This document shows, one piece after another, positions 56,201 through 59,200 of a stretch of DNA of 64,000 nt. A model generated the notes under the pieces. It worked only from the letters and a program-made list of their open reading frames with translations. It searched no databases and had not been told where the DNA came from. Made by a program: the position numbers and the translations under genes. The first letter of the stretch is position 1, and each line of letters begins with the position of its first letter. The DNA lies in the NCBI GenBank assembly GCA_030220185.1, contig JASPKZ010007538.1, positions 675,501 through 739,500 on the forward strand. Direction: 5' to 3'. The DNA is from Diploptera punctata (taxonomy: Eukaryota > Arthropoda > Insecta > Blattodea > Blaberidae).

Positions 56201-59200
56201 TCATAGGTGGTTCTTTTTCAAGAGTACTTCTGTTTACCATTTTTTGTTTTTTATACTTTTCTATCCTTTTATGTACCATTTTTTTCATCAAACCCATTTT
56301 CTCTTGTTACTTTGATTATGTGTTTTTTTTCCTGTTTGAAATCTTCTTCATTTATTTCGAGAATTTTAATATTAAATTAGCACCGAAAAATAACTACAGT
56401 CTAAATAAACTAATAAAAACCAACAAAAATGAAAAATCTGATAAAAATAAAAAATCAGGGATATATAAAATTAAATGCATGCGTTGTGAAACGATATATA
56501 TAGGAAAAACAAAAAGAAACCTAAAAATTAGAACCAAAGAACACATAAGAAATATTAAAAATGGGGAAATAGAAAAATCTGCAGTTGCTGCTCATGTTTG
56601 GTCTAAAAAACATAATATAAATTCAGACACTAAATTATTAAAACAGTTAGAAAATAAAAAGAGCTGACTATTTGGGAAAAAATCTATATTCAGAAGAACA
56701 AAAACAGAGTTATGAATTTTGAAATACTGACGGAGCATGACCTTGTTTGGAGGTTCTTTGGCCAACCACAGGATGGAGCTGACTGACATCCAGGGTGTGC
56801 AAACATAATGCAACATCCTTTGATGTTTAAATTTTGGAGAAGATATGTAGATGATATCATAGCAATAGTAAAACAGAAACAATTAGAAGATGCCATTAAA
56901 CTGTAAAATATTCAAAATAAAACAATCAAATTTACAATCGAAATAGAAAGTATTCATGAAATACCATTTTTAGACCTTAAATTGATTAGGAATGAAGAAA
57001 ATAGAATTTGGAATCTACAGAAAAGAAACTCACATCGACAATTATATAAAAGTTACTGGATTTAACCATTTTTCACACAAACAGGCAGTATTTAATAGTT
57101 TAACACACAGACTTGTGAATGTCCCCATGAGCAAAGAAAATTACAATAAAGAAAAAGAGCATCATAAAAATTGTGAAGGATAATGGTTTTCAAGAGAAGA
57201 TGATAGACAAGAAAATAAATAAATTCAAAGAACAAAAAATCATTAATGAAAGTACTCTTCAGACAGATAAAAATATAGGCAAAAAATTCAAGAAGTTCAC
57301 ATACCATCCTTTAGTATTTGACAAGTTTCAAAAAATTTTTCAACAAATTCAACATTAAATTAGCACCGAAAAATGATTACAGCTTAGGTAATTTAATAAA
57401 AACCAACAAAAATGAAAAGATTGAAGACTGCAAAAAATCGGGAATTTATCAAATTAATTGTAAAGATTGTGAAAAGATATACATAAGAAAAACAAAAAGG
57501 AATCTAAATACAAGATTAAAAGAACACCTCAGAAATGTTAAAAATGGAGAAACCGAAAAATCTGCAATAGCTGCACATGCCTGGTCAGAAAAACATAGAA
57601 TAGAAACCAAAACAAAATTACTTAAACAATTGGAAAAACCGAAGGAACTCACAATTTGGGGAAAAATTTACATATGCAAGAATGAAAATACAACTATGAA
57701 TTTTGAAATCCCCCGTTTATAAGGAGAGAGGACTGATTTGGAAATTCTCCGGTCAGCCACCAGATGGCGCGGAGGTCAGTCTGCAGGATAGAAGGCCGTT
57801 GGACGTCAGTTGTGAACGTGACACAGCATTGAGAATGTCACAAAAGATGTGAAGAAAACCTGGGTCTGCTATGAATTATGAAGTATGAGGTGAGTGAAAT
57901 AATAAAAAATAAACAATATTAAAAAACCTCATAGTGTTATTTCCTATCTACATAACTTAATAAATGTTTTATGTATATTTGAAGAGAAAAATGTATATGT
58001 ACAGTTTTATTACTCACCTCATATTTTTCTTTTTCTTTAACTAGTTCTGGAACTATCTTCTGTTCCATTGTGAGTATTTCACGACCATTGTTTTGTCATC
58101 TTGAAGAGTCATCTTTTGCTCCTTCTGTTGGTAGTCTAAAAAACCTCGAAATCAAATCATTTTCCACAAGAATTTCAAAGTTCATTAATTTCTCCTTTTT
58201 GCTTTTTTTAATGTAGATTTTCCAAACAGTCAGTTCTTTGGGTTTTTCTATATGTTTTAATAATTGAGCCTTTCTTTCAATAAGATTCTTTTTGACCATG
58301 CATGGGCTGCCACTGCAGACTTTTCCACTTCCCCATCTTGACATTCCTGTACATATTGTACATATAAATAATACCTGATAGTGTTGATTCCTAAAAAAAT
58401 TAAGAAAAATATATACGTAGACCAGGATTTGAACCAGAACCTTTAGCTTTATATGCTAATGCTGTACCATCTGAGCTATCATAAGGCCTCCATTCTAAAT
58501 TCATTTAGGTTGATCGCCTTAGGATAGCTCTTACAGTAGAGCATTAGCATATAAAGCTAAAGGTCTACCCCAGTCTAAGCGTATATTTTTCTTAATTAAT
58601 ATTTTTCTCTTCAAATATAATTTGTCCTTCAATGAGACATGTTAAATTTAAAATAAAACATGTTTTATGTATATTTTTATGAAGTAAGTTGTAAAAATTT
58701 CCGATTCATCATCACCATCAGTTTTCAGGATTGAGCTTATTAGCAAGTTTATGTAATATTTTAAAGTTATTATTTTACTAATTTCATTTTATATCTTCCT
58801 GTTCATAAATATGTAAATTACTTTATTTATATATGTTACGAGGACTACTTATAGTTACATAATGTGTTTTGCAGGGGTTCCAATGGTAATTGCACTAATT
58901 GGAGCACAACTTGCTCAAAATCGTGATGATGTCCAGCGCAACACGGGCCGATGGGATTACTATATTGATAAGTTGACAAAACGTGATTATCGGTATGTTA
59001 TTAACATTTTCTTCTACTTCACTTTTCATTTTTGCAACTAATTTAATGTATAATTTAAAGATTATGGTGGTAGCAGTAACAGTAACAGATTTTTGTGATC
59101 ATGCATCTCCTGTTAAGCAAACTTACATGTGCAACTAAAGAAAAAAATTGAAGGATGGAGAATTCATTACTCTGAAACAACTCTGAATTACAACGTATAT

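Larger units (their letters stand above)
55545..57957. mobile_element. Chimeric PLE: family 3 palindrome joined to family 1
   Basis: 55545-56345 is family 3 on - (terminus AGGAAGATATATTTTGAGG, GIY-YIG end). 56345-56810 is family 3 GIY-YIG on + (SGIYKIKCMRCETIYIGKTK). At about 56812 the text changes to family 1 RT (CATCCTTTGATGTTTAAATT, FWRRYVDDIIAIV) and runs to the family 1 end at about 57957 (CTCATAGTGTTATTTCC). It begins within about 10 bases of the donor of Apaf-1 exon 5. No clear TSD. Confidence 0.75.
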
